A stretch of 64,000 nucleotides of DNA from Burkholderia cepacia (GTDB taxonomy: Bacteria > Pseudomonadota > Gammaproteobacteria > Burkholderiales > Burkholderiaceae): positions 372,001 to 436,000 of the forward strand of contig NZ_CP013444.1 in assembly GCF_001718835.1 (NCBI RefSeq), in the 5' to 3' direction. The translations under genes were made by a program, and so were the position numbers. Under the pieces are notes generated by a model. That model ran no database searches. It saw only the letters and a program-made list of their open reading frames with translations, and was not told the DNA's origin. This document shows, one piece after another, positions 16,608-25,082 of this stretch. Position 1 is the first letter of the stretch. Every line of letters begins with the position of its first letter.

Positions 16608-17447
16608 TTATTCAGTTGTGGTCCGGTGGCCTTCATCGAGAACCCATATAACTCGATCCTCATTGCCATTAGATTGCGATTCCGGTGCGGGTGCATGACG
16701 CAGCCCGAGCACGTCGAGATACGTGTCGAGCGAGCGTTGTGCAGATTCGGCAACCAGTCGCGTGATGTCGCCGTAATCGCCACTCACGCATGCTTTGTCG
16801 AGCGCGTCGTAGTAGGCAAGGCGATCCTCTTTGCGGATGATCGCGGGCGGATAGCCCGCCTTCATCAACTCGAAGTTGAGCAGCAGCCGCCCCGTCGGCC
16901 CGTTGCCATCAATGAACGGATGAATCTTCATGAATCGCGTGTGCAGTTCCGCCGCCCGCTCGACCGGATGCATGTCTCCGGCCGCCTCATTCCAGTCGAT
17001 CAGCGCGGCCATAGCGACAGCCAGATGCATGAAATCCGGCGGGGTTGTACTCGCGCCCGCGATCACCACGTTTTCGCGGCGATACCGGCCCGCTTCTTCA
17101 GCATCGATGCCCTTCAACACGAGACTGTGGATGTTGCGAATCTGCCATTCCGACAGTGCTTCCGCTTTCGCCACGATGTCCTCGACATAGACGATCGCGT
17201 CACGATGGTTTGTCGCCTCGAAGTGCTCGCGAAGGGATTTTCCGCCGACCGTGATGCCTTCGAGCACCACCTTGGTTTCTCGCAGCGTCAGCGTGTTGCC
17301 CTCGATCGCGTTCGAATGATACGTCCACTCGAGCAACAACTTTTCGCGCAGCGAGGCAATCGTGTGCTGCGGCAGCGGGCGCGCAGCGTCGAGCGTCGCC
17401 TTGTCGGCGTCGATCGCGTTCAGCAGCGCGGCGGTTTGATTCGGCAT
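16608..17447 (-). CDS. Fic-domain protein (AMPylator-type, class II architecture)
   Basis: 279 residues. The Fic loop is HPFIDGNGPTGR (H176-R187). The consensus is HxFx(D/E)GNGRxxR, so the first Arg is Pro here while the catalytic His and final Arg remain. An N-terminal inhibitory motif (S/T)xxxE(G/N) is present as S45-N-A-I-E-G50, which is class II autoinhibition. Fic proteins transfer AMP or related groups from nucleotides to target hydroxyls. The Arg loss could alter nucleotide binding. The upstream neighbour, 55 bases away, is a frameshifted small gene that looks like its operon partner. The last codons contain the right copy of the island-flanking repeat. Confidence 0.85.
   Translation of the reverse strand: MPNQTAALLNAIDADKATLDAARPLPQHTIASLREKLLLEWTYHSNAIEGNTLTLRETKVVLEGITVGGKSLREHFEATNHRDAIVYVEDIVAKAEALSEWQIRNIHSLVLKGIDAEEAGRYRRENVVIAGASTTPPDFMHLAVAMAALIDWNEAAGDMHPVERAAELHTRFMKIHPFIDGNGPTGRLLLNFELMKAGYPPAIIRKEDRLAYYDALDKACVSGDYGDITRLVAESAQRSLDTYLDVLGLRHAPAPESQSNGNEDRVIWVLDEGHRTTTE
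16642..16686. repeat. Right copy of 45-bp imperfect direct repeat
   Basis: CCCATATAACTCG ... TTAGATTGCGAT ... CGG matches 8771-8815 in the same orientation. On the minus strand it encodes the Fic C-terminus (SQSNGNEDRVIW), and the left copy keeps that reading frame, so the repeat derives from fic. Confidence 0.75.
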
Positions 17448-17502
17448 TTGCGTCTCAGAGAGAGCTCAATTGAGGAACAGGATATATCCCTAATGGGGAT
17501 GG

Positions 17503-17752
17503 TCAAGAGGGCTTTCGCTTTTGCTGCCATTGCAGGATATCAAGCACATACGATGGGCCCATATCGGGCATTGTGCGTGCGTCATGGAAGTCATCCGGCA
17601 GAAGCCATTTGTCCAGCGCGCGACCGGCGATTCAGCCGCGCTGCGAACTCCGCCCGCGTCATACCCAGCCGATTCATCGCCACGCGCAACAGTTCCTGCT
17701 GCGGGAGTGCCGCGAGATCTTCCTCGATCTGGGCGGTCTCCGACACGCGCAT
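17503..17752 (-). pseudogene. Frameshifted small helix-turn-helix-like gene upstream of fic
   Basis: Frame one from ATG 17752 reads MRVSETAQIEEDLAALPQQE ... NRLGMTRAEFAARLNRRS and then stops. A shift at about 17620 continues as RALDKWLLPDDFHDARTMPD ... SYVLDILQWQQKRKPS to a stop at 17503-17505. The break lies in a GCGCGC run, consistent with loss of one GC dinucleotide. The intact version would be about 83 residues with an XRE-like helix pair (TRAEFAARL ... ALDKWL). Placed 55 bases before fic, it was probably co-transcribed as a regulator or antitoxin. A sequencing error cannot be excluded. Confidence 0.65.
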
Positions 17753-18263
17753 GCCACATGTGAATCCGAGCAGCAGCACGAGTATGTCGCGCTCAAGATG
17801 TCGGCTCTTCGCGTCGGTGACGTGCAGTGCCCAAGATTTAGAGCGACGCCGACCCGCGCCGTAATGAAAAAGAAAGCATGTTACCGAATGGCCGGCTCGA
17901 ACTGGTTCAGTGCGCGCGCAAACGTTTCACTTTCGGCCAAATCGGGCGGATAATGGCGACGCGCGGCAACGTCGAACAAATACAGCGAACCTGAGAGCAC
18001 ACGCGTCGTGAAAAAAACCGGATCTGCCGCGATGCCGATACGAGGTCGGCTGGCCGGTGCGCCGGATCGGGGTTGCCCGGTCCGGCGCGCGCCGGACACG
18101 CGCCTTCTCGCCTGTATCATTCAATGCCCGTATCGTTTTCGCCCTGGTGCGCCGGGCATCCGATGCACCGCGCCCCGAACAAAGCGCTTCCCGTTTTCCG
18201 AATTGCACTGATAATGGCGGCCCAGCGCGTGCGCTGCGAACAAAAAAGAACCTGAGAACCTGG
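17753..18263. other. Intergenic region upstream of the ankyrin gene
   Basis: No gene can be supported. A minus-strand frame ending at 17881 (stop) contains SGSLYLFDVAARRHYPPDLA ... ARALNQFEPAIR, which has protein-like composition but no start signal; it may be the tail of a lost gene. The ankyrin start is preceded by a weak Shine-Dalgarno sequence (GAGAACC). Confidence 0.4.
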
Positions 18264-19304
18264 ATGATCGAAAGAAATAAAAGAATTGCCACTGTGCTGG
18301 CACGGGGGCTGGCGTGCCTGTGCGCCGGATTGGCGTTTTCCGGCGCGAGTTACGCGCTGGATGGCAAGGAATGGGACCTGATGGCCGCGATGGGCGATTA
18401 CGCGGTGAAGAAGACGCCGCAGAACATGGCGCGCGTCAAGGCGCTGCTGAAGCGGGGCGCCCGCCCGTACAACAAGACGGCCACGCAGCCGTCCGCGATG
18501 CCGGATGAGGAACTGACGCCGATGGGCCTCGCTGTCGTCAGCGGGGTGCCTGACGTGGTGGGGTTGTTCCTCGCGTCCGGGGTCGCAGTCAATATGCCGA
18601 TGTCGCCGGGCGGCCCGACGCTGCTGACGTACACGATCGGCAACCTGTCGCTTGGCGAGGCCAAGCCGGAGCAGATCGAAACGGTGCGACTGCTGATCGA
18701 CGCCGGCGCGGACGTCAACGTGATCGCGCCGAACGGCGAAACGCCGCTCGAGACGGCCGCGAGCGCCTACACGCCTTCGCTCGAGCTGGTCCGGATGCTG
18801 CTGAAGGCCGGCGCCAACCCGCGCGCCGCCGACCCGAGCGGCCGCACGATCCTGTTCGGTCGCGCCGCCTCTGATCTCGCGATGCTGAAGACGCTGGTCG
18901 ACGGCGGCGCGGACCCCTATGCGCATTCAAATTCCGGGGCGTCGCCGCTGACCTTCGTCTGTGAGCGGCGCTACGAACTCAACGGCCAGCCCGACCCAAC
19001 GGCGGCCGAGCGCATCGCGATCCTGCACAAGCCCGGCACGCCGGTCGAACCCCCGAGGCCCGCGCGCCCGGCCAAGAGCGTCCCGACGCCGTTGCTCTAC
19101 GCGGCAATGGCGCACAACCCCGATTGCGTCAAGGCGCTGCTCGAAGCGGGCGCGAATCCCGACGCGCCGGCAATGAGCGGCGACGTCGACGGCAGCGACT
19201 ATGCAGGCAGCGTGCGCGAGGTCGTGGCGCGCAAGGCGAAGTCCGCGCCGGATCTGGTCGACGCCGCGGCCGCTGCGCTGATCGAGCGGGCGCCGCGCCA
19301 GTAA
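18264..19304 (+). CDS. Exported ankyrin-repeat protein
   Basis: 346 residues from ATG 18264. Residues 1-33 form a signal peptide (LARGLACLCAGLAFSGASYA). Ankyrin repeats follow: TPMGLAVVSGVPDVVGLFLASG, IETVRLLIDAGADVNVIAPNGETPLETAAS, LELVRMLLKAGANPRAADPSGRTILF, LAMLKTLVDGGADPYAHSNSGASPL, and TPLLYAAMAHNPDCVKALLEAGANPDAPA. Ankyrin repeats mediate protein-protein contacts; in bacteria exported ones occur in the periplasm, for instance beside catalases or toxin systems. The partner is unknown. The next gene, also exported, begins 151 bases later. Confidence 0.85.
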   Translation: MIERNKRIATVLARGLACLCAGLAFSGASYALDGKEWDLMAAMGDYAVKKTPQNMARVKALLKRGARPYNKTATQPSAMPDEELTPMGLAVVSGVPDVVGLFLASGVAVNMPMSPGGPTLLTYTIGNLSLGEAKPEQIETVRLLIDAGADVNVIAPNGETPLETAASAYTPSLELVRMLLKAGANPRAADPSGRTILFGRAASDLAMLKTLVDGGADPYAHSNSGASPLTFVCERRYELNGQPDPTAAERIAILHKPGTPVEPPRPARPAKSVPTPLLYAAMAHNPDCVKALLEAGANPDAPAMSGDVDGSDYAGSVREVVARKAKSAPDLVDAAAAALIERAPRQ

Positions 19305-19455
19305 TCGCACGGCCTTGCGCGATGCGCTGTCGACGGGTTGCCCGATCGCGGCGGCGCGGAGCGATGCCGCCTGCGTGCGCGCAAGGCCTCCGTCCTTCGT
19401 CGGCGCTGTCGCGCCGATTTTTTGCAGTGGTATTCAACTACGGAGAAACCAGACC

Positions 19456-19821
19456 ATGAAACGAGTGGCACTTGCCGCGCTTGCCCTGACGATCGCATCG
19501 GGCGCATTCGCCGCCAAAGGCGAAATCAAGGTGTCGGCCGAGCAGATGATTGCGGCCTACACGGGTGCGGGCGGCGACAAGTACTTCGACAAGCCGATTG
19601 CGCTGACCGGCACGTTGCTCGGCTTCCAGCAGGGCTTCACGGGCGCGACGTTTGCCGAGATCGGAGAAGGCGAGGACGCCGAGCAGGCCGTGCGCGCGAC
19701 CTTCGCCGACTCGGTGAACGAGCAGAAGGCGCAACGCCTGGTCGGCAAGCAGGTCACACTGCACTGCCGCGCGGACGTCGCATCGGGCATCGCGACGGCG
19801 AGCAACTGCCGACTGAAATGA
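19456..19821 (+). CDS. Exported OB-fold (tRNA_anti-like) protein
   Basis: 121 residues. A signal peptide occupies residues 1-19 (MKRVALAALALTIASGAFA). The mature part, KVSAEQMIAAYTGAGGDKYFDKPIALTGTLLGF ... VTLHCRADVASGIATASNCRLK, follows the pattern of small OB-fold tRNA_anti-like proteins: a helix, the KPIALTGTL strand, and a closing Cys-containing strand. Two Cys in the last third could form a disulfide. The ligand is unknown. CGGAGAAACC upstream supplies the ribosome site. Confidence 0.7.
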   Translation: MKRVALAALALTIASGAFAAKGEIKVSAEQMIAAYTGAGGDKYFDKPIALTGTLLGFQQGFTGATFAEIGEGEDAEQAVRATFADSVNEQKAQRLVGKQVTLHCRADVASGIATASNCRLK

Positions 19822-19911
19822 CGCACGGGGCGGCGGGTTTCGGCCCGTCGCTCCGCGCGCAGAACGACGCGGCCCCGACAGGCCGGCCGCGTCTCCCTCC
19901 CTTCCCATGCG

Positions 19912-20865
19912 TCACTCGACGTCTTCGTCGTCCACGAATTCGTCCCCTTCATCGTCCCGGTCCCGCCCCGGCGCCGCATACGCGCTCGCCTGCTCGAGCA
20001 GCCAGCCGCGAAACAGCTCCAGCGGCTTGCTGTGGCTGAACTCCGTCGGATACACGAGGTAGTACGCGGAATCGCCGACCGTCGCCGCGTCGCATGGCAC
20101 GACCAGGCCGAGCTGCTGCAACTGTTCCTCGACGAAGAATTTCGGCACGAGCGCGACGCCGAGCCCGGCCGCGGCCGCGCTGATCAGCATCGTATGCAGC
20201 TCGTAGCGCACGCCCTGCATCGTGCGGATGTCCTCGACGCCGTGCGTCTCGAACCACTGCGCCCACGCGCCGGGGCGCGTCGTCGAGTGCAGCAGCGGGT
20301 AGGCGAGCAGATCCTCGACGCGCTCGACGGGCCCGTCGAGCAGCGCGGGCGAGCAGATCGGCACGACTTCCTCGCCGAACAGGTAGTCGGACGACGTACC
20401 GGGCCAGGTCGGCTTGCCGTAGTGGATCGCGGCCTCGAAGTGCGTGTCCTCGAACGAGAACAGGTCGGTGCGGCTGCCCATGTTCACGCGCACGTCGGGC
20501 GTGCGGTCGTAGAAGCTCTTGATGCGCGGGATCAGCCAGTGCGACGCGAAGGTCGGCAGCACCGCCAGCTCCAGGTAGCCGCCGCCGCTGCCGTGCGCGA
20601 TGATCGACAGCGTGTCGCGGTCGAGCGCCTCCAGCGCGCGGCGCACCTGCGTGCCGTAGAGCTTGCCGGCGCGCGTCAGCACGACGCGCTGCTTCACGCG
20701 CGCGAACAGCCGCACGCCGAGGCTGGCTTCCAGCGTCGCGATCTGTCGCGAAACCGCGCTTTCGGTCAGGAACAGCTCCTTGGCCGCGTGCGTGAAGCTC
20801 TCGTGACGCGCGGCGGCTTCGAAAGCCACGAGCGCGCCCATGTTGGGGATCTTGAATTTACGCAT
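19912..20865 (-). CDS. LysR-family regulator, GcvA-like, divergent from hglS-ydiJ
   Basis: 317 residues. The N-terminal HTH reads MGALVAFEAAARHESFTHAAKELFLTESAVSRQIATLEASLGVRLFARV, and the effector domain has the GcvA-type run LELAVLPTFASHWLIPRIKSF and EAAIHYGKPTWPG. The C-terminus is very acidic (DRDDEGDEFVDDEDVE). It starts 227 bases from the divergently transcribed hglS gene, the standard layout for a LysR protein controlling its neighbour, so it may respond to a lysine-catabolic intermediate. That link is positional inference. Confidence 0.87.
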   Translation of the reverse strand: MRKFKIPNMGALVAFEAAARHESFTHAAKELFLTESAVSRQIATLEASLGVRLFARVKQRVVLTRAGKLYGTQVRRALEALDRDTLSIIAHGSGGGYLELAVLPTFASHWLIPRIKSFYDRTPDVRVNMGSRTDLFSFEDTHFEAAIHYGKPTWPGTSSDYLFGEEVVPICSPALLDGPVERVEDLLAYPLLHSTTRPGAWAQWFETHGVEDIRTMQGVRYELHTMLISAAAAGLGVALVPKFFVEEQLQQLGLVVPCDAATVGDSAYYLVYPTEFSHSKPLELFRGWLLEQASAYAAPGRDRDDEGDEFVDDEDVE

Positions 20866-21092
20866 GATGCTCGTTTCGTCTGACGAACAGGGCCGCGCCG
20901 CGCGGGGGCGGAAGGCGGGCGAGGAACGGCTGATAATTCCAAAAACTCATCACGTATCAATTTAATCTCGCTTTACGCCCGGCTGCAACCCTTTGAATAA
21001 TGCTCCCCACGCAAGGCCAGGCGCCCGCTGGGCGGCCGGCCGACGAGTTGCCGGCACGTTTGCCGGCGGTCCCCCGAGAGACGAGAATCCTG

Positions 21093-22121
21093 ATGCGCAA
21101 TCCGAATATCGAGAGCTTGCTGACGAAGCTGCTGGGACAGGCGAAGACCGACGCCCTGTTCTCGACCCTGAACATGCCGGCCATCCTCGAAGAATGGGAA
21201 GACGGCGTCGTGACGCGCGCGGAAATCGCGCAGGCGATGAACATGGCGCTGTTCGAAGGGCTGCTCGAGCGTTCGGCGAACGGCCGCGCGTACACGGCCG
21301 ACGCGATCGAAAGCGGCGGCTCGGTCTATTTCGACCACGGCGCGCTGCGCACGGTGCGCTGGCCGCACACGGGTGCGCTGCCGCCGGGCGAGGCCGCGTT
21401 CACGCGCATCCTGCGTCCGCTCGGCTTCCGCCTGAACGGCCGTTACCCGCTCGACAAGCTCGGCATGACGGGCCGCGCGTATGCGCATGAAGACGCGCCG
21501 GACGAAATCGCGCAGTTCTTCGTCAGCGAACTGCACCCGGAGCGTTTCTCGAAGGAATTCCAGCAGGCCGTGACGAACGTCGTCAGCTCGTCGCGCGATC
21601 CGCTGTCGCCGGCGGCCGTCGCGCTGCTGTGGGAAGTCGAGCGCGAAGGCTGGCTGTCGCTGGAGGCCGCGCACGCGCTGCTGCCGGAGATCGTCGGTGC
21701 GTTCGCGCGCCAGCACGACCTGCCGAACGAGCTCGACTACGAGACGCTGCTGCTGGAATCGGCGGAAATGGCGTGGATCGCGACCGAAGGCAACGCGTTC
21801 AACCATGCGACCGACCGCGTGGCCGACGTGTTCAAGCTGTCCGACGACGAGAAGGCGAAGGGCCGGCCGATGAAGCCGGAAGTCGAGCGTTCGCGCTCGG
21901 GCCGCGTGTTCCAGACCGCCTATCGTGCCGACACCGTCGAGCGCGAGTTCCGCACGCGCGACGGCGGCACGGTGAAGCGCAACGTGCCGGGCTCGTTCTA
22001 CGAGTTCATCACGCGCAAGCGCACCTTCGACCAGGCGGCGCGCCGCTGGGTGACCGACCTGCGTTTCGATGCGGGCAACGCGCAGGGCATCTTCAAGATG
22101 ACGGCGAACGCGGCGAAATAA
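21093..22121 (+). CDS. hglS: 2-oxoadipate dioxygenase/decarboxylase (DUF1338; D-2-hydroxyglutarate synthase)
   Basis: 342 residues, a DUF1338-family protein. Characterised HglS converts 2-oxoadipate plus O2 to D-2-hydroxyglutarate and CO2 with an Fe(II) centre, the last dedicated step of D-lysine breakdown through 2-aminoadipate. Visible candidates for the metal triad are H82 (FDHGALRTVRW), H238 (AFNHATDRV) and E304 (FYEFITRK). Their spacing is close to the His/His/Glu ligands described for the Pseudomonas enzyme, and R86 is the substrate-binding Arg in the same motif. The start is ATG 21093 (MRNPNIESLLTKLLGQ). The next gene begins two bases after the stop and encodes the enzyme expected to use the product. 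Confidence 0.85.
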   Translation: MRNPNIESLLTKLLGQAKTDALFSTLNMPAILEEWEDGVVTRAEIAQAMNMALFEGLLERSANGRAYTADAIESGGSVYFDHGALRTVRWPHTGALPPGEAAFTRILRPLGFRLNGRYPLDKLGMTGRAYAHEDAPDEIAQFFVSELHPERFSKEFQQAVTNVVSSSRDPLSPAAVALLWEVEREGWLSLEAAHALLPEIVGAFARQHDLPNELDYETLLLESAEMAWIATEGNAFNHATDRVADVFKLSDDEKAKGRPMKPEVERSRSGRVFQTAYRADTVEREFRTRDGGTVKRNVPGSFYEFITRKRTFDQAARRWVTDLRFDAGNAQGIFKMTANAAK

Positions 22122-22123
22122 TC

Positions 22124-25042
22124 GTGAAGCGCGCAACTCCGATCGAAGTCGGGCAGGCGCTGCTCGACACGCTCGCGGCCGACCTGCGCACCGCGATGCG
22201 CGGCGAGGTGCGTTTCGATGCCGGCACGAAGGCGCTCTATGCGTCCGACGCGTCGAACTACCGGCAGGTGCCGCTCGGCGTCGTCGTGCCGGCCGACGCG
22301 GACGACCTTGCCGCGGCGCTCGGCGTGTGCCGGCGCTTCGACGTGCCGTTCCTGACGCGCGGCGGCGGCACGTCGCAGAACGGGCAGGGCGTGAACGTCG
22401 CGGTGGTCGCCGACGCGAGCAAGTACTTCAACCGCGTCGTGTCGGTCGATCCGGCCGCGCAGACGGCGCTCGTCGAGCCGGGCGTCGTGTGCGACACGCT
22501 GCGCGACGCGGCCGAGGCGCACGGCCTGACGTTCGCGCCGGACCCGGCGACCCACAGCCGCTGCACGCTCGGCGGGATGATCGCGAACAACTCGTGCGGC
22601 GCGCATTCGGTGATGGCCGGCAAGACGGTCGAGAACGTCGAGGCGCTCGAGATCCTCACTTATGACGGCGCGCGCTTCTGGGTCGGCCCGACGCCCGAGC
22701 ACGAACTCGACGCGATCATCGCGGCAGGCGGCCGGCGCGGCGAGATCTACCGCCGCTTGCGCGACCTGCGCGACCGCTACGCGGAGCGCATCCGCAACGA
22801 GTTTCCGCAGATCAAGCGGCGCGTATCCGGCTTCAACCTCGACCAGCTCTTGCCGGAGAACGGCTTCAACGTCGCGCGCGCGCTGGTCGGCACCGAAGGC
22901 ACGTGCGCGATCACGCTGCAGGCCAAGGTGCGGCTCGTGCACAGCCCGTCGTGCCGCGTGCTGCTCGTGCTCGGCTTTACCGACATCTTCACCGCGGCGG
23001 ACGCGGTGCCGCATTACAACCGCTTCGCGCCGATCGCGATCGAGGGCCTCGACCGCGCGATCATCCGCGGGCTGCAGGCGCGCGGGCTGAAGGCCGACGA
23101 AATCGCGCTGCTGCCGCCGGGCGACGCGTGGGTCGTGCTGGAGTTCGGCGCGGACACCGTCGATGCGGCGCTCGCGCAGGCGCGTGAAGCCGAGGCGTAT
23201 TTCAACGGCGGCGGCGCGGGGCCGGACGTGAGCGGCTTCGTCGTCACGGAGAAGGCGAAGCAGCAGAAGATCTGGTCGATCCGCGAAACCGGCGCGTCGG
23301 CCGTTGCGCTGTCGGTCGATCCGTCCAAGCCCGATCCGGTCGCCGGCTGGGAGGACGCGGCCGTCGATCCGCTGCGGCTCGGCGATTACCTGCGCGCGTT
23401 CCAGGCGCTCGTCGACCGCTACGGTTACGAAACCTGCCTGTACGGGCATTTCGGCGACGGCTGCGTGCATGCGCGGATCACGTTCGACCTGCGCAGCGCG
23501 GAAGGCGTGCAGGTGTGGCGCGGCTTCCTGCGCGAGGCCGCGCAGCTCGTGGTGGACTTCGGCGGCTCGCTGTCCGGCGAGCATGGCGACGGCCAGGCGA
23601 AGGCCGAGTTCCTGCCGATCATGTACGGCCCGGAGCTGATGCAGGCGATGGCCGAGTTCAAGGCGATCTGGGACCCGGCGAACCGGCTGAACCCCGGCAA
23701 GGTGATCAACGCGTACCGCGCCGACGAGAACCTGCGGCTCGGCCCCGGGTACAAGCCGGTGACGCTGCAGACGAAGCTGACCTTCGCGAGCCCCGAGGGC
23801 GACGGGATGCAGCGCGAGATCGAGCGCTGCATCGGCATGGGCAAGTGCCGCTCGCTCGACGGCGGCACGATGTGCCCGAGCTATCGCGCGACGCGCGAGG
23901 AGAAGTTCTCGACGCGCGGCCGCGCGCACCTGTTCTGGGAGATGCTGCAGGGCGACGTGATCAAGGACGGCTGGAACAGCGCCGAGGTCAAGGAAGCGCT
24001 CGATGCATGCCTCGGGTGCAAGGGCTGCAAGTCCGATTGCCCGACGCATACCGACATGGCGTCGTACAAGGCGGAATTCATGTCGCACTACTACGAAACG
24101 CATCGCCGGCCGCGGCAGGCGATGTTCATGGGGAGGATCGGACAATGGGCGCCGCTGGCGAGCCGTTTTCCTCGGCTTACGAATTTTATGACCTCGACCC
24201 CGCCCTTGGCGCGTATCGGCAAGTGGCTCGCGGGCATCGCGCCGCAGCGGGCGCTGCCGGCGTTCGCGCCGCGTCCGTTCCGGGCGATCGCGAAGCGGCA
24301 AGGGATCGGGCAGCGCACGAACGTGTCGCCGGCCCGCGACAAGGTGATTCTGTGGGTTGATACGTTCAACGAGCATTTCTCGCCCGACATCGCGGCGGCC
24401 GCGGTCGACGTGCTGAGCGCGCTCGGCTACGACGTGACGTTGCCGAAAAAGCGCCTGTGCTGCGGCCGGCCGCTGTACGACTACGGCCTGCTCGACGAGG
24501 CGCGCGCGCTGCTGCGCACGGCGGTCGACGAACTGGCCGGCGAGATCGGCGCGGGCGTGCCGGTCGTCGGGCTCGAGCCCGGCTGCCTGTCGGTGTTCAA
24601 GGACGAACTGCTGAAGCAGCTTCCCGACGAACCGCTCGCGAAGCGCCTCGCCGCGCAGACGTTCCTGTTCTCCGATTTCGTCGCGCAGGCGGAGTTCGCG
24701 TGGCCGCGGCTCGACGCGGACGTGGTCGTCCACGGGCACTGCCATCAGAAATCGCTGTTCGGGATGCAGGGAGAAACCGCGCTGCTCGACAAACTCGGCG
24801 TGCGCTGGACACTGCTCGACACGGGCTGCTGCGGGATGTCGGGGTCGTTCGGCTTCAACGAGGACCATTACGACCTGTCGATGAAGATCGGCGAAGGCAA
24901 GCTGCTGCCGCTCGTGCGGCAGGCGAGCGCGGATGCAATCGTCGTCACCAACGGCTTCAGCTGCCGCGAGCAGATCGAGCAGGGCGCGGGCCGCGCGCCG
25001 CTGCACATCGCGCAGCTCGCGAAGCGGGCGCTCGGGGTGTGA
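22124..25042 (+). CDS. ydiJ: FAD/Fe-S D-2-hydroxyglutarate dehydrogenase (YdiJ type)
   Basis: 972 residues starting with GTG 22124, two bases after hglS stops. Order: FAD-binding PCMH domain (about 45-280; VPFLTRGGGTSQNGQGVN, TLGGMIANNSCGAHS), FAD-oxidase C-terminal domain (about 290-540; CLYGHFGDGCVHARI, SGEHGDGQAKAEFL, NRLNPGKVINAYR), and a ferredoxin-like segment with CIGMGKC...C and CLGCKGCKSDCP (near 628-641). Two cysteine-rich CCG domains follow (CCGRPLYDYG near 780, CCGMSGSFG near 904). This is the YdiJ architecture, a flavoprotein passing electrons from D-2-hydroxyglutarate to the respiratory chain. Coupling with hglS gives 2-oxoadipate to 2-oxoglutarate in two steps. D-lactate as substrate is the main alternative. 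Confidence 0.88.
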   Translation: MKRATPIEVGQALLDTLAADLRTAMRGEVRFDAGTKALYASDASNYRQVPLGVVVPADADDLAAALGVCRRFDVPFLTRGGGTSQNGQGVNVAVVADASKYFNRVVSVDPAAQTALVEPGVVCDTLRDAAEAHGLTFAPDPATHSRCTLGGMIANNSCGAHSVMAGKTVENVEALEILTYDGARFWVGPTPEHELDAIIAAGGRRGEIYRRLRDLRDRYAERIRNEFPQIKRRVSGFNLDQLLPENGFNVARALVGTEGTCAITLQAKVRLVHSPSCRVLLVLGFTDIFTAADAVPHYNRFAPIAIEGLDRAIIRGLQARGLKADEIALLPPGDAWVVLEFGADTVDAALAQAREAEAYFNGGGAGPDVSGFVVTEKAKQQKIWSIRETGASAVALSVDPSKPDPVAGWEDAAVDPLRLGDYLRAFQALVDRYGYETCLYGHFGDGCVHARITFDLRSAEGVQVWRGFLREAAQLVVDFGGSLSGEHGDGQAKAEFLPIMYGPELMQAMAEFKAIWDPANRLNPGKVINAYRADENLRLGPGYKPVTLQTKLTFASPEGDGMQREIERCIGMGKCRSLDGGTMCPSYRATREEKFSTRGRAHLFWEMLQGDVIKDGWNSAEVKEALDACLGCKGCKSDCPTHTDMASYKAEFMSHYYETHRRPRQAMFMGRIGQWAPLASRFPRLTNFMTSTPPLARIGKWLAGIAPQRALPAFAPRPFRAIAKRQGIGQRTNVSPARDKVILWVDTFNEHFSPDIAAAAVDVLSALGYDVTLPKKRLCCGRPLYDYGLLDEARALLRTAVDELAGEIGAGVPVVGLEPGCLSVFKDELLKQLPDEPLAKRLAAQTFLFSDFVAQAEFAWPRLDADVVVHGHCHQKSLFGMQGETALLDKLGVRWTLLDTGCCGMSGSFGFNEDHYDLSMKIGEGKLLPLVRQASADAIVVTNGFSCREQIEQGAGRAPLHIAQLAKRALGV

Positions 25043-25082
25043 CGGACGGCGTCGACGCCGGCAAAGCGTCGACGTCCGCGCG

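Noticed and set aside
17881..18120. 79-codon minus-strand ORF ending ARALNQFEPAIR
   Set aside because: No start signal; at best a gene tail, noted in the intergenic entry.
21998..25006. 1002-codon minus-strand open frame opposite ydiJ
   Set aside because: Arg/His/Ala-rich shadow typical of high-GC antisense frames; the plus strand encodes a full recognised protein.
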